Counted from the stretch's first letter, positions 44,894 through 56,258 are shown. The stretch is DNA of 64,000 bases from Phosphoribacter sp037046615 (GCA_037046615.1 JBAOHD010000002.1:1-64000), one strand, 5' to 3'. Numbers and translations are program-made. Notes: generated by a model from the sequence alone, not told the origin.

Positions 44894-46105
44894 ATGACAC
44901 GTCGGCAAGTCCCCCGGTGGAGCGACCTCCAACCCATGATCGGGGTGCGCCGCCCGAGCCTTGACATCACCGGCGCGAGGCTCGCCCGGGCCGTCACGAT
45001 CGACGACATGGCGCGGCTGGCGCGGCGCCGCGCACCCCGAGCGGTCTTCGATTATGTCGACGGTGCAGCCGAGTCGGAAACCAGCCTCGCGCGGGCGCGG
45101 GAGACCTTCGAGCACATCGAGTTCCGTCCCCAGATCCTCCAGGACGTCTCCGCGCTCACGACCGAGACCCAGATCCTCGGTCGTCCGTCTGCGCTGCCGG
45201 TTTCGTTCGCACCCACCGGTTTTACGCGTCTGATGCATCAGGAGGGCGAGGCGGCGGTCGCGCGGGTCGCCCAGCGGCGCGGCATACCGTATGCCGTGTC
45301 GACGCTCGGGACGTCAACGCCGGAAGCCGTCGCGGCAGCGGCCCCGGACGCGCGGCTGTGGTTTCAGCTCTATGTCTGGCGGGACCGGGCAGCGGCCGAG
45401 GACCTCATGGCGCGAGCGGCTGCGGCGGGATGCGAAGCCCTCGTCCTGACGGTCGACGTGCCGGTCGCCGGTGCCCGCCACCGAGACTCGCGCAACGGGC
45501 TCTCAGTCCCGCCGGCGCTGAGCGCGCGCACGCTCGTCGACATCGCCCGGCACCCAGCCTGGTGGGTCGACGTCCTCACGACCGAGGCGATCGATTTCGC
45601 GGCCCTGAAGGGCTGGGACGGGACCATCGGGGACAAACTCAATGCCCTCTTCGACCCGTCGATGACGCTCGCCGATCTCGATTGGATCCGCGGGCACTGG
45701 CCCAAGCCGCTCATCGTCAAGGGCGTCCAGACCGTCGAGGATGCCCGGGCAGTCGTCACGGCCGGCGCGGACGCGATCGTCCTGTCCAACCACGGCGGGC
45801 GACAACTCGACCGTGCTCCGGTGCCGGTGCGGTTGCTCCCGGAGGTGCGCCAAGCCCTCGGCGGGCAGGTCGAGATCATCGTCGACAGCGGCATCCGCTC
45901 CGGTGCCGACATCGTCGCCGCCCTGGCTCTCGGCGCCAACAGCACGCTCGTTGGCCGGGCCTACCTCTATGGCCTCATGGCCGCAGGTGAGCGAGGCGTC
46001 GATCGGGTGGCCGAGATCCTCACGGGCGAGATTCGCCGCACGATGGCGTTGCTTGGTGCCGTCGCTGTCACCGACCTCTCCGAGAGGCATGTCCGGATGC
46101 GGTGA
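44894..46105 (+). CDS. lldD: FMN-dependent alpha-hydroxyacid oxidase / L-lactate dehydrogenase
   Basis: About 403 residues from ATG 44894 (GTG 44885 is also in frame). TIM-barrel flavoenzyme: RAPRAVFDYVDGAAESE, SFAPTGFTRLMHQEGE, WFQLYVWRDR, LTVDVPVAGARHRD, catalytic SNHGGRQLDRAPVP (His and Arg), IIVDSGIRSGADIVAALALG (FMN phosphate). Oxidises L-lactate or a related 2-hydroxyacid, feeding electrons to the quinone pool. LldD versus mandelate or glycolate oxidase cannot be decided by motif. First + strand gene after the tRNA cluster. Confidence 0.88.
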   Translation: MTRRQVPRWSDLQPMIGVRRPSLDITGARLARAVTIDDMARLARRRAPRAVFDYVDGAAESETSLARARETFEHIEFRPQILQDVSALTTETQILGRPSALPVSFAPTGFTRLMHQEGEAAVARVAQRRGIPYAVSTLGTSTPEAVAAAAPDARLWFQLYVWRDRAAAEDLMARAAAAGCEALVLTVDVPVAGARHRDSRNGLSVPPALSARTLVDIARHPAWWVDVLTTEAIDFAALKGWDGTIGDKLNALFDPSMTLADLDWIRGHWPKPLIVKGVQTVEDARAVVTAGADAIVLSNHGGRQLDRAPVPVRLLPEVRQALGGQVEIIVDSGIRSGADIVAALALGANSTLVGRAYLYGLMAAGERGVDRVAEILTGEIRRTMALLGAVAVTDLSERHVRMR

Positions 46106-46161
46106 CCGTGCCTCGAGGTCGACCCGCGAGCGCCGGACTGCCGGTGATCCGAGCCGTGTGA

Positions 46162-47208
46162 TCACCCGCGCGCCCAGGCGATGACCGCCTCGGCCGACCA
46201 GGTCGTGACGATCCGATCGGCGGGGACACCGAGGCGGGTCGCGCGCTCGCAGCCGTAGGCCTTCATGTCGAGTTGACCCGGCGCATGGGCGTCAGAGTCG
46301 ATCGCGAAGAGACAACCCGCCTCGAGGGCGAGGGTGATGAGCTCATCGGGGGGGTCGCAGCGCTCTGGTCGAGAGTTGATCTCGACCGCAACGTTGTTGG
46401 CGGCGCACTCGGCGAAGACCGCCGCGGCGTCGAACTCCGATTGCGGGCGAGTGCCCCGTGAACCTTCGACGAGCCGCCCGGTGGCGTGCCCGAGGACGTT
46501 GACCCGCGGGTTGCGGACGGCGGCGATCATCCGGGCCGTCATGGGCCCTCGTGGCATCCGGAGTTTGGAGTGGACGGACGCGGTGACGATGTCGAGTTCC
46601 TCAAGGAGGCCTGGTTCCTGGTCGAGTGAGCCGTCGTCGAGGATGTCGACCTCGATCCCCTTGAGCAGGGAGAAACGTTGCGCCAGCGCCTGATTGATGG
46701 CATCGACGATCGTGATCTGCTGGCGGAGCCGCTCGGCTGACAGCCCTCGGGCCACCTTGAGTCTCGGCGAATGATCCGTGAGCGCCATCCACTCCTGGCC
46801 GAGTTCGACGGCGGCCAAGACCATCTCCTGGATCGATGATCCGCCGTCGCTCCAGTCGGAGTGGGAGTGGAGGTCTCCGGCCAGCACGGCATACAGCTGC
46901 TCGCCTCCGGGGGCAAGGAAGTCCGCGTGCTTGTCCTGCAAGGACCCAAGGTATGCCGGCAACGCGCCTTCCGCAGCCTCGCTCACCACCGCGGCCGTCG
47001 CGGGTCCGATCCCGGCGACATCGGTCAGCGTCCCGTCGGCGACCCGGCGCTGGAGGTCTGCGGGCGGCATACCGGCCACGATCGCGGCGGCGGCACGGAA
47101 AGCTTGGACGCGGTAGGTGCCAGCGCGGGCGCGTTCGAGCAGGAGCGCAATCCGGCGGAGGGCGTCGAGAGGGCTGACGCCGGCGGTCAGAGGGGTGAGC
47201 CCGAGCAT
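46162..47208 (-). CDS. PHP-domain phosphoesterase with helix-hairpin-helix (PolX-like, lacking polymerase)
   Basis: 348 residues from ATG 47208. N-terminal HhH/PolX-like 8-kDa-type region (RRIALLLERARAGTYRVQAF, TDVAGIGPATAAVVSEA), then a PHP domain with metal ligands: DLHSHSDWSDGGSS, LTDHSPRLKVARG, KGIEVDILDDG, VTASVHSKLRM and AIDSDAHAPGQLD. Same order as the C-terminal half of bacterial PolX but without the polymerase palm. Likely a metal-dependent phosphoesterase in DNA repair or nucleotide metabolism; substrate unknown. Intact. Confidence 0.87.
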   Translation of the reverse strand: MLGLTPLTAGVSPLDALRRIALLLERARAGTYRVQAFRAAAAIVAGMPPADLQRRVADGTLTDVAGIGPATAAVVSEAAEGALPAYLGSLQDKHADFLAPGGEQLYAVLAGDLHSHSDWSDGGSSIQEMVLAAVELGQEWMALTDHSPRLKVARGLSAERLRQQITIVDAINQALAQRFSLLKGIEVDILDDGSLDQEPGLLEELDIVTASVHSKLRMPRGPMTARMIAAVRNPRVNVLGHATGRLVEGSRGTRPQSEFDAAAVFAECAANNVAVEINSRPERCDPPDELITLALEAGCLFAIDSDAHAPGQLDMKAYGCERATRLGVPADRIVTTWSAEAVIAWARG

Positions 47209-47268
47209 CGGCTCACTCTAGGTCGTCTTTTCAGGAGGCCTCTGCGTCGGAGGTGGCCGACACGACGG

Positions 47269-47926
47269 CTATCTCGCGGGGATGGGGCCGTAGCTGACGC
47301 CGTTGACTTTCGCCGAACACGTGCCCGAGCCTCCTGGCGCCAGCCCGATCACCGACATCGACACCTGTCCCGAGGCCACCGAAGTGTCGCTGCGGGTGCC
47401 GGCGACGAGGGTGACGGAGACCGGGCCCGACGACACGAAGCTCAAGGTCGCGCGGACACGCTTGCTCTGCAGTGCGCAGGTGAGCTGGACCCCTGTCACC
47501 GTGACGGGACCGCTGGGGGGTTTCACGGTGGGTTTGGGCGTGGGTGCTGGCGCAGGAGCCGGCGCGGGAGCCGGTGCAGGAGCGGGAGGAGGTGCGGGCG
47601 GGACGACCGACGGGCGCGGTCACGTCAGGGGGCAACTCTGGCTCGAGGGGGCCGAGGGGCGCAGTCAGGCTGGGGGTCGCGAAGCTGGGCGTCGGCACGA
47701 TGAAAGCGGGGGCGAGATCGGGCGCAGTCGCACCCGCAGAGGGCAGCGCCCCTGCCGCCGGGGTGGGATCGCGGAGCGCGGCCTGCATCCTTTTCGCAGG
47801 AAGTCCGGCGACGTACCACCACGCTGCGCAGACGAGCAGGACAGCGGTGACGCCGATGGAGCCGATGACGACAGCAGCCCGAGTGCCGGGGTCGCCGACG
47901 CGATCGCGTCGGGGGTGTCTGCCCAC
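47269..47926 (-). CDS. Membrane-anchored secreted protein with Pro-Ala linker, one frameshift
   Basis: About 218 residues from GTG 47926: basic N terminus (RHPRRDRVGDPGTR), one helix (AAVVIGSIGVTAVLLVCAAW), a Pro-rich stretch, a Pro-Ala repeat (APAPAPAPAP), and after a single-base shift near 47600 a small exported domain with two Cys (TGVQLTCALQSKRVRATLSF, then GLAPGGSGTCSAKVNG). No known family. The linker suggests reach through the peptidoglycan. Transcribed with the smaller anchored protein upstream. Confidence 0.6.
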
Positions 47927-47958
47927 TACCGCTCCATCATGATCCAGGCGGGGATGTG

Positions 47959-48246
47959 TCACGGAACGATAACCGAGGTTGAGGGTGCCTGGACAGTCGT
48001 CGTGATCGACGGCACCCCTGATGTGTTCGTGGATGGGTGCCCTGATCGTGGGGTCGCAGTCGTGGTGGTCGGCGGGCTGAGCGTCGGGACCGAGGTGGTG
48101 AATCGACCCGAAACGACGGCCCACACCGCGAGTGCCAGGAGGACCCCGATGATGCCGAGCGAGCCGATCGTCGCCATCGCCCGCAATCCGGTTGCGCCGG
48201 TGGCCGAGGGGCGCCGATGCCGGCCGACTCGGTGCGCGGGGCTCAT
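47959..48246 (-). CDS. Small single-helix exported protein
   Basis: 95 residues from ATG 48246. Basic N terminus, a helix (ATIGSLGIIGVLLALAVWAV) and a Thr/Ser/Pro-rich external tail. The N-terminal layout mimics the following gene (47269-47926), so the two may be diverged paralogues. Function unknown. Confidence 0.5.
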   Translation of the reverse strand: MSPAHRVGRHRRPSATGATGLRAMATIGSLGIIGVLLALAVWAVVSGRFTTSVPTLSPPTTTTATPRSGHPSTNTSGVPSITTTVQAPSTSVIVP

Positions 48247-48296
48247 GACACCACGATAAAGCGCGGTCTCATGGCTCCATTACTAGGTTGCGTTGC

Positions 48297-48620
48297 ATGG
48301 GGCCCTGGATGAGGTCGGGCAGCGACCTGACACGTCGACATGCATGCCTCGGGCTCGCAGCAGGGCTGCTCGTTGGGTTGATCGCCTCCGCATGCACGCC
48401 GACCTCGCCACCCGCTGCAGCGCCGACCAGTGCACAAGGAACGACCGTGGCCCCGCCAGTGGGGCGCGTCTTGGATCCGGCCGTGGTCCCGTATGCCGAC
48501 CGGTCGAAGGCGAAGGCGGGGACGGTGATGTGGACGTTCGCGCTGGCATTTCCCAAGACGGGCGGTCCGTATTTCATGAAGACGGAGGCAGGCGTCGACA
48601 TCCTTTGGGAGTTGACCTAG
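48297..48620 (+). CDS. Small lipoprotein with the WTFA-PKTGGPYF module
   Basis: About 107 residues from ATG 48297 (ATG 48309 possible). Lipobox LLVGLIASACTPTS. The mature part is mainly one module: VGRVLDPAVVPYADRSKAKA then MWTFALAFPKTGGPYFMK. The same module ends the 421-residue lipoprotein downstream and survives as a fragment at 48655. Function unknown. Confidence 0.68.
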   Translation: MGPWMRSGSDLTRRHACLGLAAGLLVGLIASACTPTSPPAAAPTSAQGTTVAPPVGRVLDPAVVPYADRSKAKAGTVMWTFALAFPKTGGPYFMKTEAGVDILWELT

Positions 48621-48654
48621 CACCGAGCATGCGTATGCAGCGCCGTGAGGCTGT

Positions 48655-48823
48655 GTCGCCGCCTGGGCCGACTGCTCGATCCTGCTCAGGTCCCTCCGTG
48701 GACCGCGATTAGTCCCCTGACGCGTCGACCCTCGTGTGGACCTTCGCGGTGGCTGTCCCCAAGACCGGCGGCCCGTATTACCTGCGCGCCTCGGGAGGCA
48801 TGCGGGTCCTGTCGCCGGTGTAG
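48655..48823 (+). pseudogene. Fragment of the WTFA-PKTGGPYF lipoprotein module
   Basis: In shifting frames the segment gives RLLDPAQVP, then STLVWTFAVAVPKTGGPYYL and RASGGMRVLSPV before a stop at 48821. It matches the C termini of both neighbouring lipoproteins but lacks a signal peptide and start, so it is the remnant of a third copy. Confidence 0.7.
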
Positions 48824-48858
48824 GCACTGATTGATGGGAGGGCCGTAGGCTGCCTCCC

Positions 48859-50122
48859 ATGGGGCTTCGGACGGTATCGGTGTCTGGTCGGTCGCGAGGT
48901 CGAGGGTGGTCATCCGTCCTGGCGTTGGTCGCCGTCGTCACGGTTGTGGGGTCGGCGTGCACGTCCAGCCCGGCCCCGCCACCGGTGACGGGCTCCCCGT
49001 CCAGTTCGTCCTCCTCCAGTAAGTCTCAACCGGCGCCGCTGGTCCTCGTGGAGGACAACGTCATGATCACCAAGGGCGTGACGTTGACGCCCACCTGTAA
49101 TGGCGTGCCGACGCCAACCCAGGTGATCGCCGGGAAGGCCGAGGTGAAGGTGCCACCGGCGACGACGGCGGTGATGCCGACTGGCGAGCGACTGACCATC
49201 TGTTTACCCGAACCCTTCCAGGGCACCACGCCAGCACCGTCGGGCACCACCGCCGTGAAGGTGCGCGTGTTCTACGACGCGGTCGGGCTGTTTCCGCGCG
49301 CGGCGGCGGATCTCGCGGGTCGCGTGTTCGTCAATGGCAAGGCCATGTCAATCCTTGTGGACGAGAAGGGGTTTACGTCAGAAGCTCGAAACTCCCATGG
49401 TCTTCGCCGGTGAGTCGGCGACGTTCGAGGCGGTCCTGGCCCTGCCACCAGGGGCTCGGGCCATGCCCTTCGTCGGCGCGGGGTATCTCACCGCTTTCGA
49501 GATCCCGATTCCTGACGCGAACATGGCACCCCAGGTGCCTGCGAAGCTTCCAAGCGTCACCGCGGAGGTGCCTCGACCTGCCATCCTCCCGACCATCGAA
49601 CCGGGGATGACCCTTAACTCCCGATTCACCGGTGAGGTCGCGGGAGACGTGCCGCACACATGCGGCGGCGCAGCGACCGGCACCGTGCTCGATCTTCCAC
49701 TCGAAGCGCTCATCACGGCCAATGAGCCACCGCGCCTGCTCAAGCCTGGGGACTCGGTGCGGACACCTGCTTTCCGGATCACCCTGTGTCCTGGCGCTCC
49801 GTACTCCCCGACTCCTGGTGCTCTCCTCCAGGGCGACCACGACTACCGGGTCTTCACCGCCTACCGCACCGCGGTGTCGCGCGTTTTCCCGTCGTCGCCG
49901 GTGGACCTCTTCGCCAGAGTCACCGATGCCGCGGGCACCCCGGTCGGATGGGCTCCGACTGGGCACGTCCTTGATCTCGCCGGCGTCCCCTACATCGACC
50001 GCCACGTCTACGGCCAGGCATCCACCTTGGTGTGGACCTTTGCCGTGGCCGTGCCGAAAACCGGGGGACCATACTTCCTCCGGGCCTCCGGCTCCCTCAA
50101 TGTGATGTGGCCGATCCCCTGA
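48859..50122 (+). CDS. Large lipoprotein ending in the WTFA-PKTGGPYF module, one frameshift
   Basis: About 421 residues from ATG 48859. Signal with lipobox VTVVGSACTSSPAP, a Ser-rich linker, then a beta-rich region (VKVRVFYDAVGLFPRAAADL, with a second part VFTAYRTAVSRVFPSSPVDL) and the terminal module GHVLDLAGVPYIDR, TLVWTFAVAVPKTGGPYFLR. The frame changes near 49370 by one base. No recognised family. It is the last and longest member of the local lipoprotein group; tRNA-Lys follows. Confidence 0.7.
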
Positions 50123-50140
50123 CCCAGGAGGAAGACGTGG

Positions 50141-50212
50141 TGGGCCCCGTGGGACTCGAACCCACAACCTACGGATTAAAAGTCCGCAGCTCTGCCATTG
50201 AGCTAGAGGCCC
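50141..50212 (-). tRNA. tRNA-Lys (TTT)
   Basis: 72 nt. Acceptor GGGCCTC with GGGGCCC; D arm GCTC/GAGC; anticodon arm GCGGA-CTTTTAA-TCCGT gives TTT; T arm GTGGG-TTCGAGT-CCCAC. Minus strand, 18 bp after the lipoprotein stop and facing it. Confidence 0.95.
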
Positions 50213-50410
50213 CGAGCTCAGCAGGCGCATGAGCGGCCGAGCCAGCCAGTCAGCCTACTTCACCGGCAGTCGCAATGCATGCACGCTTCAGCGCCCTGGC
50301 CGGCGTCAGCAGGTACCCCATGCGAGTCTGGTGCGCCACGCGCGTGCCGGCATCCAGTCGTACGAGAGCGCGGCGCGGTGGTGGACTGGCATAGCAGCAT
50401 GCCGTCGCGG

Positions 50411-53400
50411 TCAGGCACCGTGAGCTGACGGCACCCACGGGACCTGGACGACGTCCAGCCCCGTGCGGGTGAGCAACCGACCGCGCCCGGGGCCCGCCGG
50501 GCACCGGACGGAGCTGCCCGACGAGGGCCCCTTCGCTCGGGTCGCCCGAGAGCAAGAGCCCCGGTTGGGCGAGGTCGCGCAGCGCCGTGATGAGCGGGTC
50601 GTAACTGCGCCCCGCGCCGCCGGCCCGCCGGGCGATGACGACGTGCATGCCGATGTCGGCCGCCTGGGCCAGCAGCGGCACGACGGACGCCACCGGGTTG
50701 CCCTGGCTCGTCGCAACGAGCTCGTAGTCGTCGACGACGATGAACGCCTCGCGGCCCTCCCACCACGACCGGGTCCGCAGTTGCTCCGGCGTCACGTCGG
50801 GGCCCGGCAGGCGCGTGTGTAGGAACTCCGTGAGCCCCTCGATCGCATCCGTCGTCTGGTCGGCAGTCGTGCAGTATTCGCCGACCCACTCGTCGGGGAA
50901 CTCGCCGAGGTGGGCGCGCCGGTAGTCGACGATGAACAGCTGCGCCCGGGTGGGGCCGTAGAGCCGCATGACCTCGTGCATGTAGGTGCGCAGGAGGGTC
51001 GACTTGCCTGATTGTCCGTCACCGAAGATGAGCAGGTGCGGCTCGCGCGCGACGTCGATGCCCACGGGAGCCAGCGCCCGCTCGGAGATGCCGAGCAGCA
51101 CCTCGGGCGATTCCGGAGCGAGGGCGCGGACGGCATCGAGCGTGATCCGCGTCGGCAGCAGTCGCAGCTTCGGTCCGGCCGGCCCGGTCCAGGCGGCGTC
51201 GACCTGGGCGACGAGGTCCACGACGCCAGCGCCGAGGGTCGCGGGGTTGGGGTCGGCGTCGACACGGGGAAGCGCGCCGAGGAAGTGGTACTTCGTCGTC
51301 GTGATGCCCCGACCTGCCCGGTCGAGCGGGATGTTGGCGGACAGCTTGCGGTCGACTTCGGAGTCCATCGCTTCACCGAGCCGCAGCTCGTAGCGCGTGC
51401 CGAGGATGTCCCGTATGCCGGTGCGGAAGTCCATCCATCGAGTCGCCGACGCGAGGATGTGGACACCGAAGGTCAGCGCCCGTTGCGCGAGCACCTGCAA
51501 GTCGCTTTCGAGCTCCTCGAACTCCGCGCGCAGGGTGCTCCACCCGTCGACGACGAGGAAGATGTCGCCGTAGCCGTCGTCGACCTCGCCGGCCGCGCGC
51601 CGTGCTCGATAGGTCTCGATCGTGTCGATCCCGCGGGCTCGGAAGTACTGCTCGCGAGCATCGGTGAGCCCGGTGACCTCGGCCGCCATCCGCCGGACGA
51701 CGTCAGGCTCGGCGCGGGTGCCGACACCGGCCACGTGGGCGAGATCCTTGAGCCCGGTGAAGGTGCCGCCGCCGAAGTCGAGGACGTAGAACTGCGCCTC
51801 ACGTGGTGTGTGGGTCAGCGCGATCCCGGTGACGATCGTCCGCAACAGGGTCGATTTCCCGCTGCGCGGTGCCCCGACGACGGCGACGTGTCCGGCCGCG
51901 CCGGACAGGTCGGCGGCAAGGATCTCCCGCTTCTGGTCGCGGGGCATGTCGACCGTGCCGATGGGGAAGCGCAGCGGGCCCCGCGCTCGCCAGCTCGGCG
52001 ACACCAGACCGAGCACCGGGTCGGCGACGAGGTCAGGCATGAGCTCGTCGAAGGTGTCGGGCACGTCGAGCGGAGGCAGCCAAGACCTGATGGGCGGCCG
52101 GTCCGTGGCCCTCCATGAGGTCGACGGCGATGTCAAAGGTCGAGCGCTTCTCCTGAGCCGCCTGCGCAGCCGCGGCCGCCTCAGCGAGAGCGGCGGCGTT
52201 GGCCTGCTCGACCTCCAGCCGTGAGGTCACGACGCCGGTCGTGAAGGGGAGCGCTTCGTGGCGCGCGGTCCCGCCGACGCCTCCCGGCCCACCAAACCGC
52301 CGCTTCGGCGGACCAGAGACGTATGCCGCCTTGAAGCGCCACAGCGAGGACTGGTCGGGCTTGAGAAAGCCGAGCCCGGGGACCGCCGGCAAGCGGTAGG
52401 CGTCGCCGACCCCGATGACCGAGCGCGACTCGGACTCCGAGAAGGTGCGCAATCCGATCCGGTAGGACAGATGGCTGTCGAGCCCCCGGAGCCGGCCCTC
52501 TTCGAGGCGCTGCGAGGACAGGAGCAGGTGGATGCCGAGTGAGCGGCCGAGGCGGCCGATAGCCACGAAGAGGTCGACGAATTCCGGCTTGGCAGAAAGG
52601 AGTTCGGAGAACTCGTCACAGACGATGAGGAGACTCGGCAACGGCTCCAGATCGGGCCGCTCACCCGACGTGCGCGCCTTTTCGTAGTCACGCAACGAGC
52701 CGAAGTTGCCGGAGGCCCGCAGGAGTTCCTGGCGTCGGGTCATCTCGCCGGAGAGGGCGTCCTGCATGCGGTCGACAAGGGTGAGTTCCTCGGACAGGTT
52801 GGTGATGATGGCCGAGACGTGCGGCATACCCGCCATGCCCGCGAAGGTGGCGCCACCCTTGAAGTCCACGAGGACAAAGTTGAGGATCTCCGGCGAATGG
52901 GTCAGTGCGAGACCCAGCACGAGGGTGCGCAGGACCTCGGACTTGCCAGACCCCGTGGCGCCGATGACGAGCCCGTGCGGGCCCATGCCTTGCTGCGCCG
53001 ACTCCTTGATGTCGAGGTGGATCGGCGCGCCGTCCGCGCCGACGCCGATGGGCACGCGGAGACGGTCACGAGCTGGCCGGGCACGCCACGTCTGCCGGAG
53101 GTTGACCGTCGTGATGTCTCCGATGCCGAGCAGATCGGTGAGCTCCGAGGTGGCCGTGAGGGCGTCCTCGCGAGCTGGGCCTTCACCGGCATACAGAGGG
53201 GTGAGGCGCCGGGCGAGGGCTTCGGCTCCGGCGATGCTGAGCTGGTCGGCATACCCCCGCACGGGGTCCTGGCGCATGACAACGGCACTTGCGTGGACGC
53301 GCCCCGGCTCGAGGCCGTCCTCGAGGTGCAGCCGCAGGCGAGTGTCGTCAGTGAGCTCGTCCCACCGTTCGGGGAGGTCGATGACCGTGACTCCCTGGAC

Positions 53401-54405
53401 CCCCTCCTCGGTGATGACCGAGTTGCCTGGGGGAATGGTGACGTTGTCCAGCACGAGCAGGACGTGCGGGGAGACGGCAGCGGCGTTGGGGGAGAAGCGG
53501 GGACGCTCGGTGAGCTCCGGCGGGAGCAGGTCGACAAGCTCGTCGAGGCTCGTGCTCACGAGCCGTCGGGGGCCGGCGGCATCGTGCGCAACCCGGCTCT
53601 GCGCGTGGGGCAACCACTTGACCCAATCCCATTCGGGCAGCGCCGAAGGATGCGCGAGCACCGCGATGACGAGGCGCTCAGGCGCGTGGAGCATCGCGGC
53701 CTGGGCGAGCAGTGCCCGCACTTGCGACCGGACCGCGGCCTCGGAGCCGGTGACCTCGATCCGCGCGAAACTCGCCAGCGCCACCGCCGTGGGTAGGTCG
53801 TGCAGGACGCGGTGAGTCGCGAGGAGGCGGTGCAAGGCAGAGGCGGCGACCGGGTCGAGCTTGTCGATCGTCTCGGAGTCCGGGGGCACGAGCTCGAGGC
53901 CGAGGTGTTGCGGCCCCACGGCATACCGGCAGAGGAGGAAGTCGGGGTCCTCGGGGGTGCGTTCCCAGACTCGGGTGCGGTCTTCGGCCATCGCCGGGAG
54001 GGCCGTCGGTGCGGGGTGGATCCACCCAAGGTGATGGCGCTGCTGGTCGGCGGCCGTGCGCGCGAGTTCGCGGATCGTGCGGAGGTAGTTGAGATATTCG
54101 CGGCGGTCGCTCGTGATCTGGGCGGTCTTGCCCGACCGTGCCCGCCAGACCGACACACCGACGAAACCCAGGGTCGCAACAAGGAATCCGCCCGCCATAA
54201 GCATGCCCCGCGGACCGGTGTTGGACATCGCGACGAAGATGACGGACGCGAGCGAGCCGACCATCGGGATTGCCGTCATGATGAGGTTGCTCGCCATGCT
54301 CTCGCCGACGTAAAGCGGCGGGGGAGGCTGGATTTCGACGCGGCCCTGAGGCATCGGGGGAGGCTCGATCCGGCCTTCGCGGTAGGCGGGTGTCGTGGCG
54401 GTCAT
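50411..54405 (-). CDS. eccC: Type VII secretion ATPase EccC, two frameshifts
   Basis: About 1330 residues from ATG 54405. Two N-terminal helices (residues 38-60 and 67-86) precede three FtsK/SpoIIIE ATPase domains: domain 1 Walker A IGATGSGKSEVLRTL (482-489 core) and Walker B LLIVCDEFSELL; domain 2 VGAPRSGKSTLLRT; domain 3 FGDGQSGKSTLLRTYM. This is the cytosolic motor of ESX secretion that recognises substrate C-terminal signals. One shift near 52090 separates domains 1 and 2 and another near 50500 alters the end, where LLTRTGLDVVQVPWVP is the expected C terminus. It diverges from the EccD-like gene. Confidence 0.94.
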
Positions 54406-54486
54406 TGCTCCCCTTCAGCGATGATGGTCCAGCGGCATGATAGGCCGAGCACCCAGGTGTGATTTTGTCCGACAGGGGAGGTGGAC

Positions 54487-56258
54487 GTGACAACAGGGGT
54501 CGCGAGTGCGCCCGCAGGGAGTGCTTCGCCGTCTGCGAGCGCGTCACTGCGACCGCTCACGGTGCTGCGTTGGACGACGACCGACACGATGTCGTCATTG
54601 ACGAAAACCTCACTCTCGGTGACGTTTTGACGCTCACGGGGTTATCTGACCCGCACGGGGTCGCGTCGGTGGCGTCAGTGGCGTCGGGGGGTGTCCTCTA
54701 CCCGCTCGACCAGACCGTCGCGCAGGCACGCCTTGCGGCCGGGTCCGTCATCACCCCCGTCGGTGCCGCTGCCATGGCACGTCTGGACTACTCGACGATC
54801 GGGCGTCGACGGCGCGTCGACGCCATGCCTGCGTGGGGCAGTGTGGTGCGCGAGGGATCGGGGGCACGCGCAGCCGCACCCACTGCCGTCATCCCGACCT
54901 CAGATGTCGCCTCGGTCCTCGCGTCCGCCAATGACCCGGGGGCTGGGTCCAGCAGGGCCGACATGGCTGCCCGTATGCCGTCCAGCTCGCCTGCGCCAGT
55001 TCGTGCACCCGGCGAAAACACACCTCCCCGACCGCTCGGGACCGCCGTCACATCCTCCCTGACGACTGTCACCGGGGAACCCGCCCGGGGTGGCAAGGTG
55101 CCGTCCTCCGCTCCCGGCGGAACCCCGAGATCTCCGATCGAGGTGGCGCGAGACCTTGCGGCCCCGATCGTCGCGGCTGTCTTCGCTGTCGTCGCCGCGC
55201 TCAGCGCCTCGGTGGCGGCCGCCATCGATCGGGGTGTCGATCCGGGCTTCGGACCCCTGCGGCCCGTCGGCGACGGTGGCTTCCTGGTGCCGTCCGAGAC
55301 GCTGGGGTTCGCGGCGGCTGGATTGTTGCTCGTGGCGGCGATCATGGCCGCTCAAGCCCGGGCGACCCCCGCCGTCCGCCACGTTGGGCCGGTCCTCGGT
55401 GCGGGCGCAGGAGCTGTCGGCGCCGCGGTCGTGGCTGACTCACCGCTCGTCGTCGTCCTTGCCGCTGCCGGCGGATGCCTGCTCGTGGCCCTTGCCGCTC
55501 GCCCGGAGGGGCCAGGTGACGCCCCCCTGGGGCGGGTGTGGACGGCATACGCGCTCTTGGTCGGGGTCCTCACGCTCGTCGTCCTCCTCCTTGGGGGCGG
55601 TGGCGTCGCGGTGGCGTGTCTCGTGCTCGCGGTTGTCGCGCTCACGCCCAACGTTCTGCCTGCGGCGGTCGTGGACGTCGACGACAGCGTGTTGCTCGAC
55701 ATCGCGCGCCTCTCCGTCACGAGTTGGTCGCCGCGGGAACGTCGAGCGTCCGCCCGAGGCCCGTGGCGGATCGACAACACGGCCGTTGGCGGCCTTGTCG
55801 CGCGAGCCACACATCTGCAAAGCGCGGCCCTGGTCGGCCTCGCGGCGATGTCCCTCGCCGGCAGCGCCGCACTCGGGATCGAGCAGTGGTCGACGCCGTC
55901 AGTGGCGCCGACAGCCCTCCTCCTATGCGCGACGTTCGCGCCGGCGCTCACGGCTCGGTCGTTCCGACGAGGCACCGACCGCGCTCTGCTCCGAGCGGCC
56001 GCGGTGCCTCCCTTGCTCGGGGCCGTGCTTCCGTGGTTGGTGCGGGTTGACGTCGGGGCCGCACTGACGGTGGCCGGGCTCGGAGCGCTGCTCGGCATCG
56101 GTCTCGGGTATGCCGTCCGCTCCAGTGCCTCGGGTCGGCCTTCCCTGGCCGCGGGGCGGGTGGCCGACATGGTCCAGTCGCTGGCGGTGCTGTCAGCCCT
56201 TCCGCTCGCGTTGTGGACCGCGGGGGTCCTCGACTGGGCGCGAGGCCTGCTGACCTGA
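54487..56258 (+). CDS. EccD-like multi-spanning protein with ubiquitin-like domain, one frameshift
   Basis: Start GTG 54487 (or 54481). The first 30 residues (SASLRPLTVL) join, after one extra base near 54573, to RHDVVIDENLTLGDVLTLTG and GGVLYPLDQTVAQARLAAGS, an EccD/YukD ubiquitin-like fold. A Pro/Ala/Ser linker of about 120 residues is followed by ten or eleven helices (for example IVAAVFAVVAALSASVAAAI). It resembles EccD in layout but is distinct from the canonical EccD at 59477, so this locus has two. Probable structural part of the secretion pore; the role of the pair is unknown. Confidence 0.75.

Noticed and set aside
50213..50410. Extension of eccC to the stop at 50250
   Set aside because: The expected C terminus (VVQVPWVP) is found in another frame ending at 50411. 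The extension is off-frame and Arg/Ala-rich, and the 198 bp up to tRNA-Lys hold nothing else recognisable.
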